Assembly: GCF_020076305.1 (NCBI RefSeq)
Contig: NZ_JAIQXE010000001.1
Span: forward strand, 620,001 to 684,000
Direction of reading: 5' to 3'
Origin: Flavihumibacter profundi
Lineage (GTDB): Bacteria; Bacteroidota; Bacteroidia; Chitinophagales; Chitinophagaceae
Length of the DNA: 64,000 nt
The translations under genes were made by a program, and so were the position numbers. Under the pieces are notes generated by a model. The model ran no database searches. It worked only from the letters and a program-made list of their open reading frames with translations, and was not told where the DNA came from. Numbering within the stretch: position 1 is the first letter of the stretch; every line of letters starts with the position of its first letter. Shown here piece by piece: positions 36,109-44,423 of the stretch.

Positions 36109-36909
36109 ATGCGGTTAGAAAATAAGGTCATTATTATCACAGGCAGTACCACGGGTATTGGCAAAGCTATTGCTTTGCGCTGTGCCCAGGAAGGCGCCAG
36201 GATTGTATTGCATGGCCTCGAAGAAGAATGGGGCCAGGAAGTACTCGACCTGCTGGGCAATGATAGGGCAGTGTTGCACATTGAAGATATCAGCAGGGAA
36301 GGTGCTGCCGGCAGACTGGTTGAAGTTGCCATTACAAAGTTTGGGCAACTGGATGCCGTAGTGAATAATGCTGCCATGGTTGCTTCTTCAAATATTCAAA
36401 CCACTGATACAAAATTTTTAGAGCGGATATTTGCTGTTAATACAATTGCACCTTTTAACCTTATCAAAGCCGCATTGCCTTACCTGGAAATGCAGCGTGG
36501 TGCAGTATTAAATATCGGTTCTGTTAATGCGTACAGTGGTGAGCCAAACCTTTTTGCATATAGCATTTCAAAGGGTGCCTTAATGACCATGACCAGGAAT
36601 TTGGGTGATACCTTATTTCGCGAAAATGGGGTCAGGGTTAACCAGGTCAATCCGGGTTGGGTACTTACTGAAACAGAAATACAAAGAAAAAAGACGCACG
36701 GCCTTGCGGATGACTGGTACAAGGATTTACCGTCTGTGTATGCACCTGCCGGCCGTATCCTTAAACCATCTGAAATTGCTGCTGCTGCAGTATATTGGCT
36801 GGCCGATGAGAGCGGACCTGTCAGCGGGCAGGTAATGGACCTGGAACAATATCCATTTATTGGCCGCAATCCGCCAAAAGATACCTCAACTATAAAAACT
36901 TCTAAATAA
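36109..36909 (+). CDS. Short-chain dehydrogenase/reductase
   Basis: The 266-residue classical SDR has the cofactor motif ITGSTTGIGKAIA, the VNNAA motif at about 86-90, a catalytic Ser in LNIGSVNAYSG and the Tyr/Lys pair YSISKGAL. RVNQVNPGWVLTETE follows, then the C-terminal GPVSGQVMDLEQYPFIGR. It probably oxidises a sugar or sugar-acid hydroxyl with NAD(P). It starts 3 bp after the zinc-type dehydrogenase and ends 9 bp before the TIM-barrel isomerase gene, so all three are co-translated steps of one cytoplasmic pathway. The substrate is unknown. Confidence 0.9.
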   Translation: MRLENKVIIITGSTTGIGKAIALRCAQEGARIVLHGLEEEWGQEVLDLLGNDRAVLHIEDISREGAAGRLVEVAITKFGQLDAVVNNAAMVASSNIQTTDTKFLERIFAVNTIAPFNLIKAALPYLEMQRGAVLNIGSVNAYSGEPNLFAYSISKGALMTMTRNLGDTLFRENGVRVNQVNPGWVLTETEIQRKKTHGLADDWYKDLPSVYAPAGRILKPSEIAAAAVYWLADESGPVSGQVMDLEQYPFIGRNPPKDTSTIKTSK

Positions 36910-36918
36910 TTATTGCGC

Positions 36919-37809
36919 ATGCCTAAACTTGCCGTATTTCCCAAAGCATTTATGCAGGCACTCTGTAAGGACGGTTCCATGCTTGTTGAAGAATGGATCA
37001 AACTGGCAGCAGGACTGGATGTCGAAGGCCTGGAATGGTACGCCGGTTTTTTACAGATGGCCGACCAAAAAAACTGGAGTAAGTTTCGCAGCATGGTTGA
37101 AGACCATGGTAAAACCATTCCCATGATGTGCTGCTCACCAGATTTTACACATCCTGATAAAGCATTCCGCGATAAGGAAATTGCCAAGGAAAAGTATTGG
37201 ATTGATATGACCTATGCACTGGGTGGCAGTTATTGCAGGGTGTTATCCGGACAACGGCGCCCTGAATTGTCGATGGAAGAAGGTGTGAAACTCGCAGCGG
37301 ATTGTATTTACGAATGCCTTCCTTACGCCCAGGAAAGAAATATTACCCTGATCCTCGAAAACCATTACAAGGACGATTTCTGGGAATACCCGGAATTTGC
37401 CCAGAAAGCTGATGTGTTTTGCGCGCTGGTGGATGCAGTTAACCATCCTAATTTTGGGGTGAACTACGATCCCAGCAATACCTACCTGGCTGGTGAAGAC
37501 CCGCTTGACTTATTAAAGCGTATAGCCAAACGCGTGGTAACCATGCATGCCAGCGACCGCTACCTGAAAGAAGGGACCATTGAAGACCTCCGGAAAGAAG
37601 AGGGCGGCGCAGCCGGATATGCTAAACGATTGAGCCATGGTGAAATCGGGAAGGGGCTTAATGATTACGACGCCATTTTCTCTACACTGAAACAAGTTGG
37701 TTTTGATGGATGGATCAGTATTGAGGACGGGGTTGACGGTATGGACCAGTTAGAAAGAAGTGTTGCCTTCCTAAGAAAAAAACTCCCGCTTTACTGGGAT
37801 ATGCCTTAA
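36919..37809 (+). CDS. Sugar phosphate isomerase/epimerase (xylose isomerase-like TIM barrel)
   Basis: The ATG at 36919 gives MPKLAVFPKAF; a TTG two codons earlier is less likely. The 296-residue protein belongs to the AP-endonuclease-2/xylose isomerase-like TIM barrel family. The metal-site segments are visible as LEGLEWYAG-type strand 2 (here VEGLEWYAG), ITLILENHYK (Glu), FGVNYDPSN (Asp), VVTMHASD (His) and WISIEDGVDG (Glu). No signal peptide is present, so it acts in the cytoplasm. Family members isomerise or epimerise keto sugars, and some cleave 3-keto-glycosides. Its place between an SDR and a YhcH gene supports work on an oxidised sugar. Confidence 0.87.
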   Translation: MPKLAVFPKAFMQALCKDGSMLVEEWIKLAAGLDVEGLEWYAGFLQMADQKNWSKFRSMVEDHGKTIPMMCCSPDFTHPDKAFRDKEIAKEKYWIDMTYALGGSYCRVLSGQRRPELSMEEGVKLAADCIYECLPYAQERNITLILENHYKDDFWEYPEFAQKADVFCALVDAVNHPNFGVNYDPSNTYLAGEDPLDLLKRIAKRVVTMHASDRYLKEGTIEDLRKEEGGAAGYAKRLSHGEIGKGLNDYDAIFSTLKQVGFDGWISIEDGVDGMDQLERSVAFLRKKLPLYWDMP

Positions 37810-37819
37810 TAAAAATTAC

Positions 37820-38422
37820 ATGAAGACGATTTGCTTTTCACTATTACTTTCTATGATGAGTTTTGCCGGCCTTGCCCAACAACCAGCCCAGGCTGTATCC
37901 AATAAGACTGCCAAAAAATGGGTCAAAAAAAAGGAATGGGCAAATGGTTTAGCACTTGAACCCCATCAAACAGTAAATAAGCCTGCGTTTTATACAGCCT
38001 ACCATACCAACCAAAAATGGTGGGATGCGGCTTTCGCTTTTTTAAAGGAACAAAACCTGGATGAAATAAAACCCGGTAAGTATCCTATTGTTGGTGAAGA
38101 TGTATTTGCCTCTGTAACTGAAGCACCATCCCATCCAAAGGAGGAAGTGAAGTGGGAATCACACAGGAAATATATCGACCTGCAGTATATAATAAAAGGA
38201 AAGGAAATCATTGGTATTGCAGATGCATCAAAGGCTACCATTACAAAACCATATACGGTAGATGTGGTCAATTATACGGCAGACGGAAAGTATTATACCA
38301 CAGAACCTGGTAAATTCTTTTTATTTTTTCCCAATGATGCCCATCGCCCGACCATTAAGGCAGAAGGTTATGATGTGGTAAAGAAAATTGTAATTAAAAT
38401 AAGGGTGGACGCTAATCAATAA
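37820..38422 (+). CDS. YhcH/YjgK/YiaL family protein with signal peptide
   Basis: The 200-residue protein has a Sec signal peptide (MKTICFSLLLSMMSFAGLAQ). A YhcH/DUF386 cupin-like domain follows, with SHRKYIDLQYIIKGKEIIGIAD and KFFLFFPNDAHRPTIKAEG; the His in NDAHRP is a family metal ligand. Cytoplasmic relatives are associated with sialic acid or 2,3-diketogulonate operons and may act as sugar mutarotases/isomerases. Export is unusual for the family. It lies 34 bp before the NAL/DHDPS-type gene, an association also known from nan operons. An N-terminal insertion of about 40 residues (TAKKWVKKKEW region) precedes the domain. Confidence 0.85.
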   Translation: MKTICFSLLLSMMSFAGLAQQPAQAVSNKTAKKWVKKKEWANGLALEPHQTVNKPAFYTAYHTNQKWWDAAFAFLKEQNLDEIKPGKYPIVGEDVFASVTEAPSHPKEEVKWESHRKYIDLQYIIKGKEIIGIADASKATITKPYTVDVVNYTADGKYYTTEPGKFFLFFPNDAHRPTIKAEGYDVVKKIVIKIRVDANQ

Positions 38423-38456
38423 GCCCGGCCAATAATTAAACAAAAAACATTCTGGC

Positions 38457-39521
38457 ATGAAAACAACAAATAAATCATCAAGGCGGATTTTTTTGGAGAA
38501 AATTGCTGCGGCATCTGCTGGTGTTGCCCTTTCGGCTACAGTAGGTGAAAAAATATATGCTGCACAAAAATCACCGGTTATCAATCCATTCGCCAGTGAT
38601 AAAAAGTTTGTACCCGTAATGGTTACACCGTACAAGCAAAATGGCTCAATTGATTATGATTGTCTTTCGAGGCTGGTTGATTTTTACAGAGCTGCCGGTG
38701 TTAAAGGATTTTTCGCTAATTGCGCCAGCAGTGAAATGTATAGCCTGAGCCCGGAAGAAAGATTATCACTCGGCCGGCATGTGGTAAAACAGGTTAACGG
38801 CGCGATGTCTGTTGTTGCAACGGGCTCATTTGGAGATACCCTGGAGCAAAAAGCCGATTTCACAAAGCAGATGTACCATACCGGTGTTAACGCAGTTATT
38901 TTAATAACCTCGCATTTTGCAAAAAAGGAAGAATCAGATGACGTGCTGATTGCCAATTTAGACAAATTCCTTTCCATCACTGATAATATTCCTTTAGGTA
39001 CCTACGAATGTCCTTCTCCTTATAAAAGGATTATTACCCCTTACGTATTTAAATATATGCTGGGTACCAACAGGTTCATTTACCACAAAGACACTACGAT
39101 TGACCTGGATAAGGTAAAGGAGAAAATAGCCATGATCGGTAACAACAGGCTGGAATTCTATGATGCCTGCGTTGCCAATACCATGTATTCCCTGCAGGCC
39201 GGTGCAAAAGGCATGTCTGCTATCTGCGGAAATTTCTATCCTGAAATCCTGGTGTGGATGTGCAACAATTCCACTAATCCCGATCGCCAGGAAGATGTGA
39301 AATGGATGCAGGCACAGCTCACAAAGACTGAAGATATCGTTGGGCAGAATTATCCCCTCAGTGCAAAATATTTCCTGCATAAAAGAGGGCTGCCTATTGA
39401 AGTTACCAGCCGCGTAAATCCCAACCCTTTAACAGCTGCACAAAAACTGGCATTGGATGATACCTATAAAGTATTCCTTGGCTGGTGCGACCGTTTAGGC
39501 ATTCGCCCGGCGAAAGCATAA
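38457..39521 (+). CDS. Tat-exported NAL/DHDPS-family aldolase-like protein
   Basis: The N-terminus carries a twin-arginine signal (SSRRIFLEK and an Ala-rich stretch to about residue 36). The 354-residue protein then follows the N-acetylneuraminate lyase/dihydrodipicolinate synthase TIM barrel. Schiff-base Lys211 (FIYHKDTTID) and Tyr183 (GTYECPSPY) are both present with the usual spacing of 28 residues. The carboxylate-binding motif, normally GTTGE or close, reads CASSE (89-93), so pyruvate-type substrate binding is altered. Together with exported YhcH and the sialidase-family gene it could act on a released sugar acid in the periplasm; this is inference. Confidence 0.85.
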   Translation: MKTTNKSSRRIFLEKIAAASAGVALSATVGEKIYAAQKSPVINPFASDKKFVPVMVTPYKQNGSIDYDCLSRLVDFYRAAGVKGFFANCASSEMYSLSPEERLSLGRHVVKQVNGAMSVVATGSFGDTLEQKADFTKQMYHTGVNAVILITSHFAKKEESDDVLIANLDKFLSITDNIPLGTYECPSPYKRIITPYVFKYMLGTNRFIYHKDTTIDLDKVKEKIAMIGNNRLEFYDACVANTMYSLQAGAKGMSAICGNFYPEILVWMCNNSTNPDRQEDVKWMQAQLTKTEDIVGQNYPLSAKYFLHKRGLPIEVTSRVNPNPLTAAQKLALDDTYKVFLGWCDRLGIRPAKA

Positions 39522-39533
39522 TTCCCAGCACCT

Positions 39534-41558
39534 ATGCGCAAGACTATTTTGTTGCTTGTTTTTTGTATTGCCCTGGTGCATTTGTTTGCGCAGGACAATA
39601 CCTATAACCTCATGCCGGTTCCCAGGTCGTTGAAAACACATGGGAACTCTTGTGCCATCAATAAGCAATTCACCATTGGTATTATTGGACATCCGGGTGA
39701 CCGGGTTTATAAAGAAGCTTCCAGGGCTTTAAGGCGGCTCGACAACCGGATGGGATTTTTCTTCACCCAGGGTAATATTACCCCTAAGGATTCCAGCTCT
39801 TCCGCAACACTGTTGATTGATGTGAAGCGCAAGGCCGAACTGAATTTACAGGAAGATGAGAGTTATCATTTAATTACGGGTTCAAAACAGGTGAAGATCA
39901 CTGCCAATACTGATCTTGGCGCAATACGGGCATTGGAAACCCTCCAGCAGTTGGTTAGTGTGCAAAAGGGGGGCTACTATTTTCCTGGCGTAGAGATTTA
40001 CGATGAACCGCGTTTTCCCTGGCGCGGCCTGTTGCTTGATATAACCCTCCACTGGATGCCGATGGATGTGGTAAAACGAACCTTGGATGCAATGGCTGCC
40101 GTTAAGCTGAATGTGTTTCACATGCACCTTACCGAGGACCAGCTATTTGGCATTGAATCAAAAGTTTATCCAAGGTTAACCTCTGTTGGCGCCGAGGGTA
40201 ATTTTTATACGCAGGAAAATATAAAGGAGATTATAGCCTATGCCGACCAGCGGGGTATCAGGATTGTGCCTGAGTTTGATGTGCCCGGCCATTGCACGGC
40301 CATGCTGAAAGCGTACCCGCAACTGGCCAGTGTGCAACGCGACTATGAACTGCAACGGTATTATGGGGTTTTCGATCCTGCGCTCGATGTTACTAAACCG
40401 TATACCTATGCGTTTTTAGATACCCTGTTTACAGAAATGGCTGCCTTATTCCCGGATGAATATTTTCATATCGGCGGCGATGAAAATACCGGCAAGGACT
40501 GGGACCGCAATCCCGAGATTAAGGCTTACATGCAGCAAAAAGGCATGACCACTTACCGCGAACTCGAGACGGAATTTATCAGCCGGTTGCTGCCGATCCT
40601 GAAAAAAAACGGCAAGAAAATGATGGGCTGGGATGAGATTTTCCGCCCGGGTGTTCCGCATGATATTATGATACAGTCATGGCGGGGTTTGGAATCATTG
40701 GTAGATGCTGCCAGGCAGGGATATACAAGTTTGCTATCTACAGGCTATTATATTGACCTGATACAACCCACAGATTATCATTACCTCGTAGATCCTGTTC
40801 CGGTTAACACGCCGCTTACAAAGGAAGAGCAAAAATTTATTGTGGGTGGGGAAGCTACCATGTGGACGGAACATGTAACGCCGGAAACAGTGGATTCCCG
40901 TATCTGGCCAAGAACTGCGGCTATTGCTGAGCGTTTGTGGTCATCCCAGTCGGTAAATAATGTGGATGATATGTACCGGAGACTGGATAAAATTGATTTA
41001 TACCTGGAAGGCCTGGGTACAACGCAGTTAAAAAACAAAGGCATGCTGATGCGCAGGCTGGTTAACGGCTACAATACCCAGGCACTGGAAGTATTGGTGA
41101 ATGTAATTGAGCCATTGAAGCTGTATGAAAGGAATGAAGGGGATACCATGTACACGGTATTTTCTCCCTATACCAAAATTGCTGATGTAGCAACGCCCGA
41201 CCAAAAAACAGCAAGGGAATTCAGGAAGCTGGTTGCCGCTTTTTGCCAGTCGAAAGACGCTAAGGTGGTTCCCGAACTACGGAAAAGCCTTGAACTATGG
41301 AAAAATAATGATGTTGCTTTTCAAAAACTAATACAACAATCCCCGGTACTGAAAGAAGCAGCTAATTTGTCTGAACATTTAGCTCAGATCGCAAAAGTTG
41401 GCATTGAAGCGTTGCAATTTATTACCTCTGGTAAAAAGCCGCCACTGGGTTGGGAGACGAAGAGCCTGCAAATTACCAAAAAAGCAAAAGAACAGGGGGG
41501 GCGTTGTGAATTGCAGGTTGTTACAGCCATTGAACAATTGGTCAAAACCGCATTATAA
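39534..41558 (+). CDS. GH20 beta-N-acetylhexosaminidase
   Basis: The 674-residue protein has a signal peptide (ending near HLFAQ, residue 20). The GH20b non-catalytic domain (YNLMPVPRSLKTH start) comes next. The TIM barrel holds the catalytic Asp316-Glu317 pair in HIGGDE, with FPWRGLLLDITLHWMP, PEFDVPGHC and MMGWDEIF as supporting motifs. GH20 enzymes release terminal beta-linked GlcNAc or GalNAc through substrate-assisted catalysis. A C-terminal region of about 170 residues follows the barrel. It starts 12 bp after the NAL-type gene, in the same operon, and implies a hexosamine-containing target. Confidence 0.95.
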   Translation: MRKTILLLVFCIALVHLFAQDNTYNLMPVPRSLKTHGNSCAINKQFTIGIIGHPGDRVYKEASRALRRLDNRMGFFFTQGNITPKDSSSSATLLIDVKRKAELNLQEDESYHLITGSKQVKITANTDLGAIRALETLQQLVSVQKGGYYFPGVEIYDEPRFPWRGLLLDITLHWMPMDVVKRTLDAMAAVKLNVFHMHLTEDQLFGIESKVYPRLTSVGAEGNFYTQENIKEIIAYADQRGIRIVPEFDVPGHCTAMLKAYPQLASVQRDYELQRYYGVFDPALDVTKPYTYAFLDTLFTEMAALFPDEYFHIGGDENTGKDWDRNPEIKAYMQQKGMTTYRELETEFISRLLPILKKNGKKMMGWDEIFRPGVPHDIMIQSWRGLESLVDAARQGYTSLLSTGYYIDLIQPTDYHYLVDPVPVNTPLTKEEQKFIVGGEATMWTEHVTPETVDSRIWPRTAAIAERLWSSQSVNNVDDMYRRLDKIDLYLEGLGTTQLKNKGMLMRRLVNGYNTQALEVLVNVIEPLKLYERNEGDTMYTVFSPYTKIADVATPDQKTAREFRKLVAAFCQSKDAKVVPELRKSLELWKNNDVAFQKLIQQSPVLKEAANLSEHLAQIAKVGIEALQFITSGKKPPLGWETKSLQITKKAKEQGGRCELQVVTAIEQLVKTAL

Positions 41559-41621
41559 TTCAACGTTTTTTATTAGCTTACTGGAATTATTTGAAAAGGT
41601 TGTATAAGTATTAAAAAATAC

Positions 41622-43079
41622 ATGATAATGAAAAAGAAAACGGTAGGTTCGGATTCAAGGCGGAATTTCATCCGCAATTCAGCGTTAACTGCAGCTGGAT
41701 TCATGATTGTGCCACGCCATGTACTGGGTCGTGGGTTTATTGCCCCAAGTGACCGCCTGGTTGTTGCAGGCATTGGTGCTGGTGGTAAAGGTACCAGTGA
41801 TATCAAGAATTTCTTCGATAGTGGGAAAGCAGATATCGGGTTCCTTTGTGATGTTGATGAACGCCAGTGTGTGGAAACCAGGAAGAGATTTCCCAAAGCG
41901 AAATTCTACAAGGACTTCCGCGAGATGCTTAGCAAGGAACATAAATCTATAGACGCAGTTTCGGTTTCAACACCAGACCATACACATGCTGTTGCTGCAA
42001 TGGCTGCTATGTCCCTCAACAAACATGTTTACGTTCAAAAGCCGCTGACCCACGATATTTACGAAGCAAGGATGCTTACCGAGGCTGCGCATAAATATAA
42101 AGTGGTTACGCAAATGGGTAACCAGGGATCTTCAGGTGATGGTGTACGTCAATTGCAGGACTGGTACAATGCCGGTGTGATTGGTGATGTGCATACCATT
42201 TATTGTTATACAGACAGGCCGATCTGGCCCCAGGGTGTAGGCCGTCCTTCTACTTCTTCACCGATCCCGGCCGGACTTGATTTTGATCTATGGTTGGGTA
42301 CTGCACCAAAGCGTGATTATTTTGATGGTATTCTGCCGTTTAACTGGCGTGGCTGGTGGGATTACGGTACCGGTGCTTTGGGTGATATGGCCTGCCATAT
42401 TATGTCCCCGGCATTTGCTGTTTTGGGATTGGGTTACCCCACAAGTGCCGAGTGCAGTGTGGCAACAAAATATATTCAAAACTGGGACAGTGGTTATTTC
42501 CCTGAAAGTGGCCCGATTGCTTCCCATATCACATTAAACTTTAAGGGTCAAAATGGTAAACCAGATATCGAATTGCATTGGATGGATGGTGGAATACAGC
42601 CATCACGTCCGGCGGAACTGGGTGCCAATGAAGAAATGGGAGATGGCGGTAATGGTATCCTGTTTTATGGAACAAAAGGTAAAATGATGGCCGGCACATA
42701 TGCAGTAAACCCGCAATTGCTGCCCACTTCAAGAACTAAGGAAGTTAAAGTGCCCCAAACAATTGCCCGCGTAAAAAATGGCGAAGATGGTCACTATGCA
42801 GCCTGGGTTGAAGCAGCTATTGCCGGTTATGGCAGTGATAAAGCAAAGAACCTGAGCTCACATTTTGATATCGCTGGTCCCTTAACGGAAAGTGTGCTGA
42901 TGGGTAACCTTGCCATCCGTAGCTTTGACATCCGGAAGAAAAATGCAAAAGGTGATGACTTTGATTACCCGGGCCGTCATATTAAATTACTCTGGGATGG
43001 TCCAAATATGAAGATCACCAACTTCGATGAAGCTAACCAGTTTGTTAAACGCCAGTACCGTGAAGGCTGGAGTTTGTAA
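41622..43079 (+). CDS. Tat-exported Gfo/Idh/MocA family oxidoreductase
   Basis: The 485-residue protein starts with a Tat signal (DSRRNFIRNSALTAAGFMI). The Rossmann motif is VAGIGAGGKGTSDI. The conserved catalytic-site strand reads HVYVQKPLTHDIYEARML, where the classical EKP is replaced by QKP, as is common in the exported subgroup. A C-terminal dimerisation domain follows. Such proteins oxidise sugars with a tightly bound NAD, and exported members have been linked to 3-keto-glycoside processing or to GH109-type activity. It is the last gene of the operon; a strong intrinsic terminator lies 25 bp after its stop codon. Start Met1 or Met3 (41628) cannot be separated. Confidence 0.88.
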   Translation: MIMKKKTVGSDSRRNFIRNSALTAAGFMIVPRHVLGRGFIAPSDRLVVAGIGAGGKGTSDIKNFFDSGKADIGFLCDVDERQCVETRKRFPKAKFYKDFREMLSKEHKSIDAVSVSTPDHTHAVAAMAAMSLNKHVYVQKPLTHDIYEARMLTEAAHKYKVVTQMGNQGSSGDGVRQLQDWYNAGVIGDVHTIYCYTDRPIWPQGVGRPSTSSPIPAGLDFDLWLGTAPKRDYFDGILPFNWRGWWDYGTGALGDMACHIMSPAFAVLGLGYPTSAECSVATKYIQNWDSGYFPESGPIASHITLNFKGQNGKPDIELHWMDGGIQPSRPAELGANEEMGDGGNGILFYGTKGKMMAGTYAVNPQLLPTSRTKEVKVPQTIARVKNGEDGHYAAWVEAAIAGYGSDKAKNLSSHFDIAGPLTESVLMGNLAIRSFDIRKKNAKGDDFDYPGRHIKLLWDGPNMKITNFDEANQFVKRQYREGWSL

Positions 43080-43095
43080 ACTTTTAATACGATTT

Positions 43096-43470
43096 CTATT
43101 TCTTAGCCCTGGCTTTCTTAGCCAGGGCTTTTTTTTGGTTTTCACCAATCCGGTATTTGACAATTTTTGTAATTAGGGAAACCGGTAGTGGTTGGTCATA
43201 TGGGAACTGGACCCCGCCCTTCGACCCTTTAAAATTCGAAAGCTCCTCCTGGAATTCTTTTAATCCGGATGGCGCCGGGAAAAAACCGATATGCGCTTTA
43301 AATCCACCGAAATGTACCAGGTTGCCGTCAAGCTTAAATGTCGGGATCCCATAACCAATGGTTTCCGTAGCCTCAGGGGCAGCCTTACGGATTATTGCCC
43401 GCATATGCTCTAATCGTACCTGGATATCTTTTGGAAAACCAGCAATATACTCATCAATTGTGGCAGCCAT
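43096..43470 (-). CDS. DUF1801 (YdhG-like) protein
   Basis: The 124-residue protein shows the DUF1801 pattern: IDEYIAGFPKDIQVRLEHMRAIIRKAAPEATETIGYGIPTF in its N-terminal half (read here as KDIQVRLEHMRAIIRKAAPE and IGYGIPTFKL), then HFGGFKAHIGFFPAP and a basic C-terminus. Relatives include the Bacillus YdhG/Fra frataxin-like proteins. The C-terminal Ala/Lys/Arg tail is encoded by the stem of the terminator that ends the convergent operon. It is the last of three small same-strand genes (SRPBCC, VOC, DUF1801) that often occur together in Bacteroidota. The function is not established. Confidence 0.88.
   Translation of the reverse strand: MAATIDEYIAGFPKDIQVRLEHMRAIIRKAAPEATETIGYGIPTFKLDGNLVHFGGFKAHIGFFPAPSGLKEFQEELSNFKGSKGGVQFPYDQPLPVSLITKIVKYRIGENQKKALAKKARAKK
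43105..43136 (+). terminator. Intrinsic terminator after the Gfo/Idh/MocA gene
   Basis: A perfect 10-bp G+C-rich stem (43105-43114 and 43120-43129) with a 5-nt loop is followed by an 8-nt T-run. It begins 25 bp after the stop codon at 43079 and overlaps the last codons of the convergent DUF1801 gene. Confidence 0.93.
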
Positions 43471-43481
43471 TTTACAGGATT

Positions 43482-43907
43482 TTAAGCGTTCAGTAATTCA
43501 TCAATATTGAACTTTTTCATTTGCATAAATGCTTTCATCACGCGTGGTGATTTCTCCGGGTCATTCATGAGCTCCCCCAGGATTGTGGGAACTACCTGCC
43601 ATGATAAGCCGAATTTGTCTTTCAGCCAGCCGCACCGCGATTCTTCGCCGCCTTCCGTAAGCATTCCCCAGTAGTAATCAATTTCCTCCTGCGTTTCGCA
43701 GTTGATGACAAATGAAAATGCTTCGGTTAATTTGAAATGCGGGCCACCATTTAAAGCTGCGATCTGCAGGCCTTCCAGTTCAAAATTGGTGACCATTGGA
43801 TTGGAGCTAATGATCCTTGCATTTTTAAATATTGTTGTATAGAAGGCAGCTGCTTCTGCTGCTTCATTATTGAACCAGAGGAAGGGAGTTATTTTTTGCA
43901 GGGCCAT
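43482..43907 (-). CDS. VOC family protein (PhnB-like)
   Basis: The 141-residue protein matches the PhnB/3-demethylubiquinone-methyltransferase-like branch of the vicinal oxygen chelate superfamily: ITPFLWFNNEAAEAAAFY at the N-terminus, FEGLQIAALNGGPHFKL-type core (here FELEGLQIAALNGG), and DYYWGMLTEGGEESRCGWLKDKFGLSWQVVP (here EESRCGWLKDKFG). Family members are small metal-binding dimers with diverse or unknown roles. It lies 11 bp upstream of the DUF1801 gene and 20 bp downstream of the SRPBCC gene, so the three are probably one transcript. Confidence 0.9.
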   Translation of the reverse strand: MALQKITPFLWFNNEAAEAAAFYTTIFKNARIISSNPMVTNFELEGLQIAALNGGPHFKLTEAFSFVINCETQEEIDYYWGMLTEGGEESRCGWLKDKFGLSWQVVPTILGELMNDPEKSPRVMKAFMQMKKFNIDELLNA

Positions 43908-43927
43908 AAGATCAATGGTTAGGCTGG

Positions 43928-44353
43928 TTAACGGGACTCGGTATACTTTTTAAAACTGTCAAGTATGGCTTGCCAGCCATCTTTTTGCAGATTTATTGGG
44001 TTAGTCTTTTCAGCCTCGAATTTTTCGGTAACAATTATACCTTCATCAGATAGCTGAAAACTCACTTCCACTTTCCTGCCATCGGCAATGGTATAAGTGA
44101 TCAATCTATGAGGGATGATAGAATCGTAGGTCCATACGAAATCAAACCCGGTACTACCATCTTTGGCTTCCATCCGGATGGTACTCTTACCGCCATCCCT
44201 GAAATCGCTGGATGCTGCCGGCGCATGCCAGTCTTTCGAGGCATGGTACCAGTGGGTGATATGGCCAGGTTCGTTGAAGAAGTCCCAGACCTTTTCCATC
44301 GGGGCATTAACGGTGGTGGAAACGGTTATTACTGTGGAGGATGATGGTTCCAT
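43928..44353 (-). CDS. SRPBCC family (AHSA1-like) protein
   Basis: The 141-residue protein shows the AHSA1/START-type pattern TVSTTVNAPMEKVWDFF, then HWYHASKDWHAP, FDFVWTYDSIIPHRLITYTI and a C-terminal GWQAILDSFKKYTE. These small helix-grip proteins bind hydrophobic ligands or act as stress-related modulators. It is the first gene of the small minus-strand unit SRPBCC-VOC-DUF1801. Nothing in the sequence links it to the glycan genes on either side. Confidence 0.9.
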   Translation of the reverse strand: MEPSSSTVITVSTTVNAPMEKVWDFFNEPGHITHWYHASKDWHAPAASSDFRDGGKSTIRMEAKDGSTGFDFVWTYDSIIPHRLITYTIADGRKVEVSFQLSDEGIIVTEKFEAEKTNPINLQKDGWQAILDSFKKYTESR

Positions 44354-44423
44354 GACAAAGCTTTTTATTTGATAAGAAATGTAAAAACGGGAAAATAGGG
44401 GGGATTGCTACCAGAAAGTTAAA

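Larger units (their letters stand above)
24928..43136 (+). other. Predicted polysaccharide utilization locus with sugar-processing operon
   Basis: Thirteen same-strand genes run from an ECF sigma factor through FecR, SusC, SusD, a propeller-toroid protein, HUMPS, zinc dehydrogenase, SDR, sugar isomerase, YhcH, NAL-type, GH20 and Gfo/Idh/MocA genes. Spacing is tight from 32160 on (3-90 bp). A hairpin separates SusD from the enzymes, and an intrinsic terminator lies at 43105-43136. The sigma/FecR pair is the likely controller via the STN domain of SusC. The boundaries and substrate are inferred. Confidence 0.75.

Noticed and set aside
36480-37187. 235-codon minus-strand frame
   Set aside because: Antisense across the SDR and isomerase genes, both of which have complete motifs; its Ser/Pro-rich composition is typical of shadow frames.
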